In this document: in pieces, positions 51,799 to 61,417 of the stretch
How the letters are laid out: each line of letters starts with the position of its first letter
How positions within the stretch are numbered: the stretch's first letter is position 1
From: Fulvia fulva
Lineage: Eukaryota > Ascomycota > Dothideomycetes > Mycosphaerellales > Mycosphaerellaceae
Length of the DNA stretch: 64,000 bases
Assembly (NCBI RefSeq): GCF_020509005.1
Contig: NC_063023.1
Location: 1,612,001 to 1,676,000, forward strand
Direction of reading: 5' to 3'
Notes under the pieces: model-generated
The model's database searches: none
What the model was told of the DNA's origin: nothing
The model's input: the letters and a program-made list of their open reading frames with translations, nothing else
Position numbers and translations under genes: made by a program

Positions 51799-54700
51799 TC
51801 ACTTGCCCTCGTCGCCTTGTGGTGGAGCACCCATGCCCGGGCTACCGTGGTTAGGAACAGCGTGCTGCTGTCTTGGTGTCATATGAGGAAAGCCGCCCGA
51901 CATCGCTCTCTGCTGCTGGAGGTGGTACGGATGGGGTTGTCCAGGAGAGGGAGCAAAGTTAGGCTGCATGGGCATGCCTGGCTGGAAGCCTTGGTGCGAG
52001 CCGCCCGGTTGCATCATTGGTGGTCGAGGGCTGTTGTTATTGTATGCTGCCGGGCCGTGCTGCTGCATGTGCGGCATATGTGGCTGAGCATGTGGCGGCA
52101 TTGGCGAATAGTTCTGATTAGGCACGGGTCCGTTCATATAGCCTTGGGACGGGTTCTGTACCATCATATGGCCGCCCATCTGTGGTGCTCGAAATTGTGG
52201 TCCTGGCGGGAAACCAGGCTGCATTGGACCCACTGTAGAAGATTAGCACTGTTCAAACTCAGACCGATGGAGTTCACTTACTCTGCCCTGGCATCTGTCC
52301 TGGCATCATCATGGGTGGTCCACCCGGGAGGGATGGTTGTCTGTATTGCATTGACGGGCTCATACCATATCCTTGCATCGGTTGAGTGGGCATCATACCC
52401 ATAGGTGGGATCTGTGCATTGAATGGTGCAATCGAGACTTGCTGTACTCGTGGTGAGTTTTGCACAGATCCATTGGGTCCCATATGCTGCTGCAGGCGAG
52501 GGTCGAACGCCGGGCCTTGGCCGTGCTGTTGTGGGTAAAACGGACGATGGGTTGGCGTGGACATATTGCCGGGCTGCATGTGCGGTGGCAGCTGATGCGC
52601 GTGAGGCATCTGTGCGTTCGGATTCGGTGTCTGCATTGGAGACGGGCCTTGACTGCGCGAAGGCCGGGGCGGGAATGCTGTCAGGTATGACGAGTTTTGA
52701 TTCGCAGGCGTGTGAGGCCAGGTAGGAGGAGTGTTGTATGCCTGTGGAACGCCGCCGTTCGAAGCATACTTCTTCTTCTCCGCTTCGCTGTACTCCTTTC
52801 CGGCAAGTCTGTCGACCGGGTTGTACTCGGTCTTGAACTCTTTGACATCCTTGACCTTGTTCTTGAAGAAGGAGACGGTAGTCTCTGTAGGTGGGGTTAT
52901 GCCGCTGGCCCTTCGCTGCGGACTCGGTGTCGTGCCAGTCGGCGTGAAGTTTGACGCTGCTGGTCGGAATTCGAATGCCTTGACGTTGAGCCGCGAGCCC
53001 GGGCTTAGAGGATTCTCCGCAGCTGGAGGGCCAGTAGGCATCCGCATGTCTGTCGGCAGTGGCTGTGGTCGTAAAGGCATGCCGGGAAACTGGTTGTGCA
53101 TGCGCTGGTTGTTGGGACCACGAGGCGATGGCATGGCCGGGCCACCAGGGCGCATCGGCAGACCAGCCATGTTTCCTGACACCCGCGCTCTTGTTTGCTG
53201 GTTGAAATATGCCTGATGGTTGGCGTTAGCAACGCTACCCGCTATGCTGCTCGGTGGAGCCGGCGAAGCCGCCGCCGATGCCTTGTCACTAGTCTTGTCC
53301 TTCGCTCGCCCTTCCTCCTCCTTCGCTGCTTGCTCAGCCTTCTTCTTGATCTCGGCCTGCTTCTCGGCATCTTTAGCAAGTATGGGAACCAAATCGTCGG
53401 GCACACGGCTCTTAAGCTTGAAGTTCTCCGAGAATTTCTTCAGGTCGTTGAGCTTCACATTCTTCTCCTGTCTCTGAGAGGCGCGCTTCACCTCTTGTGC
53501 ATGACGGACCTTGAGCTTCTCGCCGTTGGCGAAGTTTCTGAAGGCGTCGGCAGTGTCGCGAACTCGATCTTCAGTCGTGCCCTTCTTGGCGACGATTGGT
53601 GCTGCTGACACAGCGCTTTCGGCGTCTGGTGCGACTTGTTGCTTCGCAGCTTCGACGTGTGGTGCAGGTACTGGCTCGGGCAAGGCGGTCGACGGTGCTG
53701 TGGTCTTGACTTGAGCTGAAATGATAGCTGGATCGAATGGAGCCCCAGGCACAGTCGGCAGGGCGGTCATTTGCCGTTGCGAAGGTGGAACGTATGAGTT
53801 GACACCTCGCGTGGGCAGATTTGAGGCCTCACGCCTGACTCCTGAGTACTTGGCCTCCTCGTCCTCCTCGCCGTCGTACTCTGCGTTCTGGCGTCGCTCT
53901 TCAGCAACATGTGCGTTGGCTGGAGCAGAACCCTCGATCTCACGAGCAATCTTGTCCGCCTTCGCCGCCAGACTCGAGTACTTGGGGTCATCTCGTCTGA
54001 TCGCCGTTGTGTACTGCTCTTCGTCATATGTCGTATTGATGCCGTATAGAGCCTCGTTGGTCGCAAATTGATCCCAGGGACCGTTAGAAGACTCAAGCGA
54101 CAGATCAACAGACGTGTCATTACCTAGGTCGAATGGCTGTAGCTCGCGTGCTCGTAGCATATCCGATTCACGGGCGGATATTTGGGTGTCTGTCCTGAAG
54201 GACGAACCCGCAGAGCCTGAGAGAAGGTTATGTTAGCAGTCGTACCAAGTATGGGAGGAGTTACATACCATTCTGCTGAGATGTCACGGGTGTCGTGGAG
54301 ACATCCTGCACGGACAGATCGATGGTGTCTTGAATGTCGAAAGCAAGTATGTGATCGCTGCCCTCGCCGATCAGTTCTGGTTCGTGCTCGGTCGTGCCGT
54401 TGACCTGGCCGTCGCTCGCTGGTGCTATCCGTCGCGCCATCTTGATGACATATTGCGTTTTGGTGGACTGCAGAGATGCAGCGCTGAAGACACCACTGTA
54501 CTGCTCGCCATTCTTTAATGTGATGCTAACATCCTTGCCCTACGCTTGAGTTAGTCTATGTTGCTGCAGGTCGGTCTCGCCGCGTTGCGGAGGTGGTGCA
54601 GGCCGGTGTAACCATGACCATCGCAAAGTGCCGGCATGAGTGCTTACGTACAACAAATTGTGCGAAGAGGAACATGGAACGATCGTGTGCATGCTTGTCT

Positions 54701-55174
54701 GCATTGAGGTCTGTCGAGCTCTTGAGTTGCTGACCCTGCGACGGGAGCTTGGGTAGAGGCTTTTCGGTGCCATTGGGTGTGGTGGACGAGTTTCGCGACG
54801 TGATCGGGTTGCGCCCGTTCTGCCAGGCGTTGGCGGGCTGCTGCTGCTTTCTGAAGCGCCAATACATTAGTACAAGTCAGAGTGGGAGTTTGATATGGTA
54901 TGGCGGGGTTTGCGTCTGCAATGCATAGGAATGGTGAGGGCTGCCGCCGCGAATGTGGTTGTCGCGACCGGCTACACGACTGAAGCGTGCTCAAAGCATG
55001 CATGCATGCACGCTCCAGGGCAAAGTGGAGTGCTGAGTGTCTCGGGAGGATTGTCGTGTCATTGGGGAGGTCTTACTTGTGCTGTCCCTGTCCGTCCAGT
55101 GCTTTTGCACTGCTGCTGCTCTTCAACTGGTGCTTGGACGCAGCGGTCGCGTTGCTCGTGTCACCGCCGTTCAT
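51799..55174 (-). CDS. PBP1: Ataxin-2/Pab1-binding protein Pbp1 homolog
   Basis: Five exons: 55174-55077, 54850-54652, 54539-54269, 54216-52282 and 52232-51799; every junction is GT-AG and in phase; 978 residues. Order: short Ser/Ala N-terminus (MNGGDTSNATAASKHQ); Lsm-like domain across exons 2-3 (SMFLFAQFV, DVSITLKNGEQYSGVFSA, YVIKMARRI, ILAFDIQDTIDLSV); LsmAD domain in exon 4 (RARELQPFDLGNDTS, NEALYGINTTYDEEQYTTAI); PAM2-like motif near LNVKAFEFRPAASNF; then a long Pro/Gln/Met/His-rich C-terminus. The protein binds poly(A)-binding protein, works in mRNA polyadenylation and stability, and forms stress granules through the low-complexity tail. The first exon is inferred but fits in phase. Confidence 0.92.
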
Positions 55175-56143
55175 GTTCGAGACAGCCGACATGGCAGCTC
55201 AGGAATGAGACGGCGGGCGATAGTTGTACGAAATGTGCGGCGTCTTGGTCGACGAGAGAGGTATGGGAGGCTTCGTGCTGCGCGCTATGTGGAGAGAGCT
55301 CAAGGCTCAGGGAGGCCGTCGATCGTGTGTCAGGCCGCACAGCGATAAGAATGGAAAGGATAACGCCAGTCCCCAGTCGTGTGCTGAACAGAAGAAGGAG
55401 CCGGGCTGTGGAGAGTGCAGCCACTACCACGCTGTGAGGGAGAGAGGGGGAGAGGTGTTGTGTGGGAGTGGTGGAGTGGTGGAGTGGTGGCGTGGTGAAG
55501 TTGAGTGCGGATGGAGTAGCTTCAGAGTGGCCGACGGCCGTGCGATCTCTCAGGGCTCCGGGGGTCCCAGTCACGAAGGTTAGAACAAGGTCGACTTGAC
55601 CGAAGTCACAGCAACGACCAGGCACATGAATCGTAGCTGTACAGCAGTATAATACTCCGCAGCCATGTGCAGACGCTGGCAGACAAGCCGCAGCAGAACA
55701 ATTGCAGCAGACGGTTGGCTCTCAAAGATGTCCGCCGAGCTGCACGTGAGACCGGAGTGTTCGCAGCGTCGCCAGTCAAGACTCAAGCAGGGATGGAGAC
55801 GGCGTAAAGTCTATTCGTTCCATATGTCGCGTAGCCTCCGACGACCACCTCCTCGCCCGTCGTATGGACGACCTGCACTTGTCGCTGCTTGACACTGCAC
55901 ATTGTCTGCGTGCTCCTCTTTGCAAGCTTCCCTTTGACTTCTTCGGCATACTTTGCGCTTTGGTTTACACTGGTAGACGCCGCGACATCGTGTCCTCGGG
56001 AGTCACGTTCTCGCGCAGCACAGCACAGTGCACCCGATCTACAGCTGCTTTTGGTCAGCTGCCACGCCGGCAGACCCAGATATACACCACACCTGCGGCG
56101 CACATTAACACAAGCGCCGGTGCGCCTAGAGACATCACCATGA
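55175..56143. other. Divergent promoter region of PBP1 and BUD6 homologs
   Basis: No gene seen. Contains GTGGTGGAGTGGTGGAGTGG-type short repeats at about 55468-55498, upstream of the minus-strand gene. Confidence 0.4.
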
Positions 56144-59100
56144 ATGGCACTGCAACCACCGCCGCCATGTCCCAGGAAGAGCAGTCGCAGCGAGGCAGCG
56201 GAGGGAGTTCCTTCACCTCCACCCGCTCGACAAGTGGTAGATCGCGGCAACAGAATGTATGACACGACCCCAACTGAGGCCGACAGTAAGGCTGCAACTG
56301 ACACAATAAAGCCGCAACAGCAGCTCTCCACCATCGAGAAATCCGTCACTCACCTCCTCGTCGCTACGAAACAGCTCCTGGAGACACTCACCATGTGGTC
56401 GACACAGCGCGCCAGCGAGTCCGAGGTCTCCGATGTATACGTTCGATTGGGATACGAGTTTAACATAGCTTGTCGGGCTTTCAATGCGATCGGCGTGGAG
56501 ACGAACGACTTGGGCCCCGTCCCCGACATGTTGCGCGGTATACTAGAGGAGACATTATCACAGGACGCCAGTCAGCAGAGCTTGGAGAAGTACTTGCCTA
56601 GGATCAGGGACATCATCATCAACTTACTGCATGGTCTCAAGAAGAAACAGCAGCGATTACGACAGCGGAGTAACAGAGAAGGTGCCGGTGAATCATCCAC
56701 GAGGCCCCCCAGGCAGGCCTCAACTGCGAGTACCCTGAGTATTGCCACAAACCTCACGGAGCAGCTGGAAAACATACCGTCGAGATACAGTAGCCAGAGG
56801 TCGTTTGCCCAGCGGCAAGGGAGCGGAGATCTCAGTGGACCAGATCTGCCTCCACGGACAACGAGCGTCCCAGGCGGACGAACCTCCCCCAAGAGGCATG
56901 GTCTCAGCCCGCAGAACAGCATCAGCGTACAACAGCCGCAGCAAGACAGTCTCAGCACGTCAGCAAGCACTTCTTCCCTGTCTAGCAACACCATGCAGAA
57001 TATCCCAGTCATTGCGCCATATCCTGAAGGAGATACGATGCCCACGAACCAAGGATACGGTCAGGACCAATCATCACCAGAACGACCCAAGCCGCCGCCG
57101 AAAGCCAACGATGCGCTCACGGCCCTGCAACGAGGAGGGGAGCTGGAGAGACGAGCCTCGAGGCGATTCTCAGCATACCAAATCCAAAAACATCTGGGCG
57201 GCGGCAGTATGAGTGGCATAGGCGCAATACCACCCAGTCAGAACTCGCCCGTACCGAATAGAGGTCGGGATGCGCGCGAGTCCATGAATGCGGTGAGGTC
57301 AAGGGCGAGCATGTTACACAGCCGAGCTCGGTCACGGAACCAAAAGACGACCTTTGAAGCATCGCCAAACCGCGACCTGGATGTGAGGAGGATATCAGAG
57401 GCAGATGAGAACACATCGCAGCACGCAGAATTGGAGGCTCCACCGGCGCCTTTCGCGAACGACGATCAGGCCGATAGTCCACTAGTCAGGACTCCTGAAG
57501 ATAAGCTGGCAGGGTTCTTCCCTGCGCCGCCAGCGGACAACTCGATCGGCGCGACTTTGAACGGACCTGTTGAGGAGCCTTTCACGCCGGGAGGTAGCCT
57601 GGCCAACGATGAGCACGAGGAGCCAACGTCGACAATCAAGCGGGGGCAGTCAGTGCGCATGGCCAGAGACTACACTCCTCCAGTATCTCAATTTCTGCCA
57701 GAAGACTCCCCCCAGCCAGGGAAACAGCTCACACTCTTCTTGCAATACAAAAGCAAGATCAAGAAGTTTGTGCTCCCCGACGGAGGTCAACTCACTTTGG
57801 CTAGGTTGCAGTTGGCCTTCATCGAGAAGTTCAATTGGAATACTCACAACAACGGCGTCGACCTTCCCGATATATATATTCAGGACCCAGTGTCTGGGGT
57901 ACGTCACGAGCTTGACGACATCAATGATGTCAAGGAACGTGCTGTGTTGGTGTTGAACGTCGAAGCGCTCGATGAAGTCAAACGCCACTTCGACGATGGC
58001 ATTGGTGGTCTGCGGCGCATCGTCGAAGGCATCAAGACGAGCGTCGATGATCAGCAATCAGCGTTGCAAAGAGTGTCCGAGCGGCAGCAGGAGACCGCAA
58101 AGGAGCTTGCAAGCCTGGCTGCGGCACCTCCACCCGTCGCGGCATCTCGACCATCTAGCACACCAACCACTGCCGCGAGAGGCTTGTCCGGAAACCTTAA
58201 AGAGGTGCAGTCATTACGCCGCGACCTTGCGGTCGTGCGTCAGACATACAAATCTTTCATGGCAGACACCGAGTCAATGATGTCTACCCTGCGCTCAAAG
58301 GCCCTCGGCGTCAAGAAGGCTGCAGCAGACACTCTGATTCCCGACATGGATGAGGCAACCGGGCGCTCCTATGTCAACAAAGGCAAGAAAACCCTCGGAA
58401 CCGACAGTGAACGCATCGTCGATCGTGTCGACAGCCTCCAGGACATCGTCGAAGACCTGCGCAAAGACGTCGTGCAACGTGGTGTCAGACCGCTTGCACG
58501 GCAGCTCGAGGATGTCAGCAAGGACATCAGCACCGCCACTGCAGAGCTCAAAAAGATGCAAGAGTTCCTCAAGCGCGAGAAGCCCATCTGGACAAAGATC
58601 TGGGAGAAGGAGCTGCAGGTTGTCTGTGATGACCGAGACTTGCTCACCATGCAAGAAGAGCTTGCGGCTGATCTTGAAGATGACCTCGACAAAGCAGCGC
58701 AGACTTTCGCGCTGGTCGAACAAGCGACGAAACAGCAGAACCTGGCGAACCCGAATGGGCATGTCGGCGGATCGCGGTCCTCAAGCAGAACTCTCGCCAT
58801 CGACCAAGGCGCCGACCCGCACAAAGCCAAAGACGGCGTCCTGGGTGAAGTCCGAGCGCTTCAACCCAACCACGAGTCTCGATTGGAAGCCATCGAGCGT
58901 GCTGAACGAGCTCGGCAACGCGAGCTCGAGAATCGTCAAGGCGGTGAGTTTCAGCGCGAACTCGGCAACTTCGTCGAGGAAGGCAAGCTCAAAAAGACTG
59001 GTGGGCACGAAGAAGTTGAGCGCATCCGCCAGCAGCGCGAAGAGAAAGCCCGTCAAGAAGCTGCCGATCTCGCCGAGCAACGACGTAGGGAAGGCAGAAA

Positions 59101-59299
59101 GCGACAAGAGGAGGTTGCTGCTGCTGCTGCTGCCGAGACAGCCGCTGCAGAACCACAAGCGCCTGTGGACGAAGTCATTGACAATGGAGACAAGCTCGAA
59201 ATTCCCACTGAGCCTCACAGCGAGAGTCACAGCCCCGAGCCGAACTTCGAGGATGCCAAGGAAGAGGTCAACACTCCTTCGACAGAGGCAGCGCCGTAG
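56144..59299 (+). CDS. BUD6: Actin-interacting protein 3 / Bud6 homolog
   Basis: A 1051-residue ORF. Key N-terminal segment: YDTTPTEADSKAATDTIKP, TIEKSVTHLLVATKQLLETL, EVSDVYVRLGYEFNIACRAF and YLPRIRDIIINLLHGLKKKQ, unmistakable for AIP3/Bud6. A long Ser/Pro/Gln-rich linker follows, then the conserved C-terminal domain (LTLFLQYKSKIKKFVLPDGG, LARLQLAFIEKFNW, DLPDIYIQDPVSGVRHEL, LNVEALDEVKRHFDDGIGGL) and coiled coils (to about 890). Bud6 stimulates formin-driven actin assembly at growing tips. The start is unsure: in the 56144 frame the first 36 residues are Pro/Arg-rich, while the overlapping frame from 56140 (MNGTATTAAMSQEEQSQRG) ends QQNV just where YDTTPT begins. One base separates the two frames. 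Confidence 0.93.
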   Translation: MALQPPPPCPRKSSRSEAAEGVPSPPPARQVVDRGNRMYDTTPTEADSKAATDTIKPQQQLSTIEKSVTHLLVATKQLLETLTMWSTQRASESEVSDVYVRLGYEFNIACRAFNAIGVETNDLGPVPDMLRGILEETLSQDASQQSLEKYLPRIRDIIINLLHGLKKKQQRLRQRSNREGAGESSTRPPRQASTASTLSIATNLTEQLENIPSRYSSQRSFAQRQGSGDLSGPDLPPRTTSVPGGRTSPKRHGLSPQNSISVQQPQQDSLSTSASTSSLSSNTMQNIPVIAPYPEGDTMPTNQGYGQDQSSPERPKPPPKANDALTALQRGGELERRASRRFSAYQIQKHLGGGSMSGIGAIPPSQNSPVPNRGRDARESMNAVRSRASMLHSRARSRNQKTTFEASPNRDLDVRRISEADENTSQHAELEAPPAPFANDDQADSPLVRTPEDKLAGFFPAPPADNSIGATLNGPVEEPFTPGGSLANDEHEEPTSTIKRGQSVRMARDYTPPVSQFLPEDSPQPGKQLTLFLQYKSKIKKFVLPDGGQLTLARLQLAFIEKFNWNTHNNGVDLPDIYIQDPVSGVRHELDDINDVKERAVLVLNVEALDEVKRHFDDGIGGLRRIVEGIKTSVDDQQSALQRVSERQQETAKELASLAAAPPPVAASRPSSTPTTAARGLSGNLKEVQSLRRDLAVVRQTYKSFMADTESMMSTLRSKALGVKKAAADTLIPDMDEATGRSYVNKGKKTLGTDSERIVDRVDSLQDIVEDLRKDVVQRGVRPLARQLEDVSKDISTATAELKKMQEFLKREKPIWTKIWEKELQVVCDDRDLLTMQEELAADLEDDLDKAAQTFALVEQATKQQNLANPNGHVGGSRSSSRTLAIDQGADPHKAKDGVLGEVRALQPNHESRLEAIERAERARQRELENRQGGEFQRELGNFVEEGKLKKTGGHEEVERIRQQREEKARQEAADLAEQRRREGRKRQEEVAAAAAAETAAAEPQAPVDEVIDNGDKLEIPTEPHSESHSPEPNFEDAKEEVNTPSTEAAP

Positions 59300-59661
59300 G
59301 AAGGTGCGGTCTACATTGACAGAGCGGTGCTTGATTCGACTCCGCTTATCAACGGGACGCCGAAGGGGTGCTGGCAATGGGGTTTATAGGGCGTTCGGTG
59401 TACAGAATGCCTTCGCAGTAGAGGGTAGATAAGTTGGAGGTAATGTGTGACGAGGATGTGGATGTGGTACGGTGCTGTGGATTGAAGTACAGTCACAAGA
59501 ACCGCAGTCGTTGCCTTGGTCGTACGACTTGAAATAGAGAGTGGTGCACAACAGGATAGCAAACACGTCTCATCCTCCCTCAAACGGTAAGTCTTACAGC
59601 CTGGATAGTTCGTTTCGAGAAACGCTGTGGCTCGTGTCACCATCATCACAGCAGTACAGCA
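59300..59661. other. Intergenic
   Basis: 3' flank of the Bud6 homolog; no gene recognised. Confidence 0.4.
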
Positions 59662-59949
59662 TCAGAAATGCGTGGCTATGCACGAAGGACGAAGAACGAG
59701 GATCCTAGCGCAAAGAACGCCCCAAAGCCTCTTCCTAACATCCAGAATCCCCACCAACACCTCACACTCATTCTCCATCAGCGTCACAAACACCCGTCCA
59801 TCCAATATCATGATCTCCCTCCACCACACCGCCCGCCTGCCCCGCAACGTCCGCACCTTTGGAGGCGACTGGGAACTCAAGTCGCAATGGAAGCTGGAGT
59901 ACTTCTTGCGGAAAGCGCGTTCGATCTGTCGAACTACCTCGAGGTGCAT
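59662..59949 (-). CDS. Hypothetical protein, 95 aa
   Basis: ORF from ATG 59949: MHLEVVRQIERAFRKKYSS, then PPKVRTLRGRRAVWWREI, MILDGRVFVTLMENECEVLV, ILDVRKRLWGVLCARILVLRP. The strand-helix composition looks like a small folded protein. No named family recognised. It may be the last exon of a longer gene, as the upstream minus-strand DNA (to about 60124) is Pro-rich in another frame. Confidence 0.42.
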   Translation of the reverse strand: MHLEVVRQIERAFRKKYSSFHCDLSSQSPPKVRTLRGRRAVWWREIMILDGRVFVTLMENECEVLVGILDVRKRLWGVLCARILVLRPSCIATHF

Positions 59950-60363
59950 TGTTGAGAGATGTCGGTGGGCCTGGTATTCGGTGACTTGTCGGAGGAAGAG
60001 GGATGGGTATGAGGATTTGGAGATGCAGGATGCAGGGGCTGGAGTGGATAGAGTAGGTGAAATGGATGATGGGAGGAGGGTCAGGGGTGGGGTGTTGAGG
60101 GGGAAGAGGAAGGGGTGAGTACAATTTGCTTCATGGGTGAAATTGTATGTATTGATGAGGTTGTACGTGTAGGTTTTGGGGTTGGTTCGTGTGATTGAGC
60201 GAGTTGGATCTGAGGTTTTGTTGGGGGTCAGCGCAAGGAGCTATCGGATTAGCGGTGAACTTAAGCAGGCCAATGTCGATGTACTTGCACTGGGCTGGGA
60301 AAAGGTGATGTCGACGAATAGGTGTATAGTAGTTGGCTGTATAGTAGTAGACATTATTTGGTC

Positions 60364-60876
60364 CTATTTCCTCGTTGTATATGCCCAGTATCCCGTTCCG
60401 AAGCAAATCACGTTCAGACATGCCATCCAAGCACTCATTGTGGACTGATAGCCCTGCTTTCCGCCCCTGTCAGCAACGGCTCTATCATTCTTCAAGAAGC
60501 AATTTGTTCTCCAGCCCTGCACGCCAAAGACATCGGTCAAGTTGGCGAAGTATGTCACAGCCCTGCACTCAGGGGGACCTGTTCCGTCGTTGTAGAGATC
60601 GCACTCGTGAAGACAAGCTTCGACGCTTTACACCACTCTCGAGTATATACTATTCATGGTGTGCTCAGGGTCGTAGTAGGAAAGGGCCCCATTGCGGTAT
60701 CTGGTATTGCACTCCTCGACGAAGGCTGTGCCAGCCGAAGACTGCATGGTTGACTCCAGGCACGCATCGGGTTGCGAATTGTTGACGCCGTCTTTCTTGG
60801 TAGCACCGCATGTGCACTCAGTAGCGAAGCAAGTCGGAAATAGGTCGTAGGACAGTTCAGGGAAGTTGTGAATCGA
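60364..60876 (-). pseudogene. PAN/apple-like Cys-rich gene with in-frame TAA
   Basis: One continuous minus-strand frame broken only by TAA at 60630-60628. Before it: FPELSYDLFPTCFATECTC, NNSQPDACLESTMQSSAGT, EECNTRYRNGALSYYDPEH. After it: SVEACLHECDLYNDGTGPPE, CRAVTYFANLTDVFGVQGW, RTNCFLKNDRAVADRGG and a C-terminal hydrophobic tail WMACLNVICFGTGYW. Cys spacing (C-x3-C ... C ... NCFLK) resembles PAN/apple domains, as in the intact secreted gene at 35066. A CAA codon in place of TAA would restore the frame. A 5' part with the signal peptide was not found; an upstream TGA at 60879-60877 implies an intron before. Probably a recent pseudogene, or a gene whose true splicing I cannot see. Confidence 0.55.
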
Positions 60877-61417
60877 TCAGCAGCCTCTTTCAGGTGGCTC
60901 AAAAGTACTTGTTGCGCAGCGCGTGCGTAGACACTACAGCATCTGCGGACTGTCATACCCTACAGCTATAGCTGTCAGTATTTCCGACGATCGACGCGTT
61001 TGGGGATCTCCCAGATGTCATTTGACTGCCATCGCAGCACCACAGCGGCGGATTGATCGTTTCACAGTCAAGGCCGTGTACATGCCTCGTGGAAGCACGT
61101 ACGCCATCGAAAGCGCCATGATAGTCGCAGCCGCACGACGACAAGATATCGTACACCATGACAGCAGTGTGCATGATCATGGAGGGTCAGAGATATGGTG
61201 AACAAGACTGTAATGTGGATGTCGTTGTAGTCGAGGGCTAGACTACATAGACCAAGGCAAGCACGGCCAGATGGGAAAGACGGCCGAGAACGAAGTTTGC
61301 CGCTTGAAACATCCCGCTGCCGACGGCCGGCGCCGAATCCGAGAATATTCTTAACATGGATGTTTTACCGTGATTCTGCCAATCCTTGTACACGCCTGTA
61401 CCACCTCACCTTCCAAC
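60877..61417. other. Intergenic
   Basis: May include the lost 5' exon of the PAN-like gene (minus) and the promoter of MPP10 (plus); no frame is convincing. Confidence 0.4.

Noticed and set aside
51766..52404. 212-codon plus-strand ORF rich in Trp, His and Arg
   Set aside because: Antisense of the Pro/Gln/Met-rich tail of the ataxin-2 homolog.
58350..59432. 360-codon Ser/Arg/Lys-rich plus ORF
   Set aside because: Shadow frame of the Bud6 homolog coiled-coil region.
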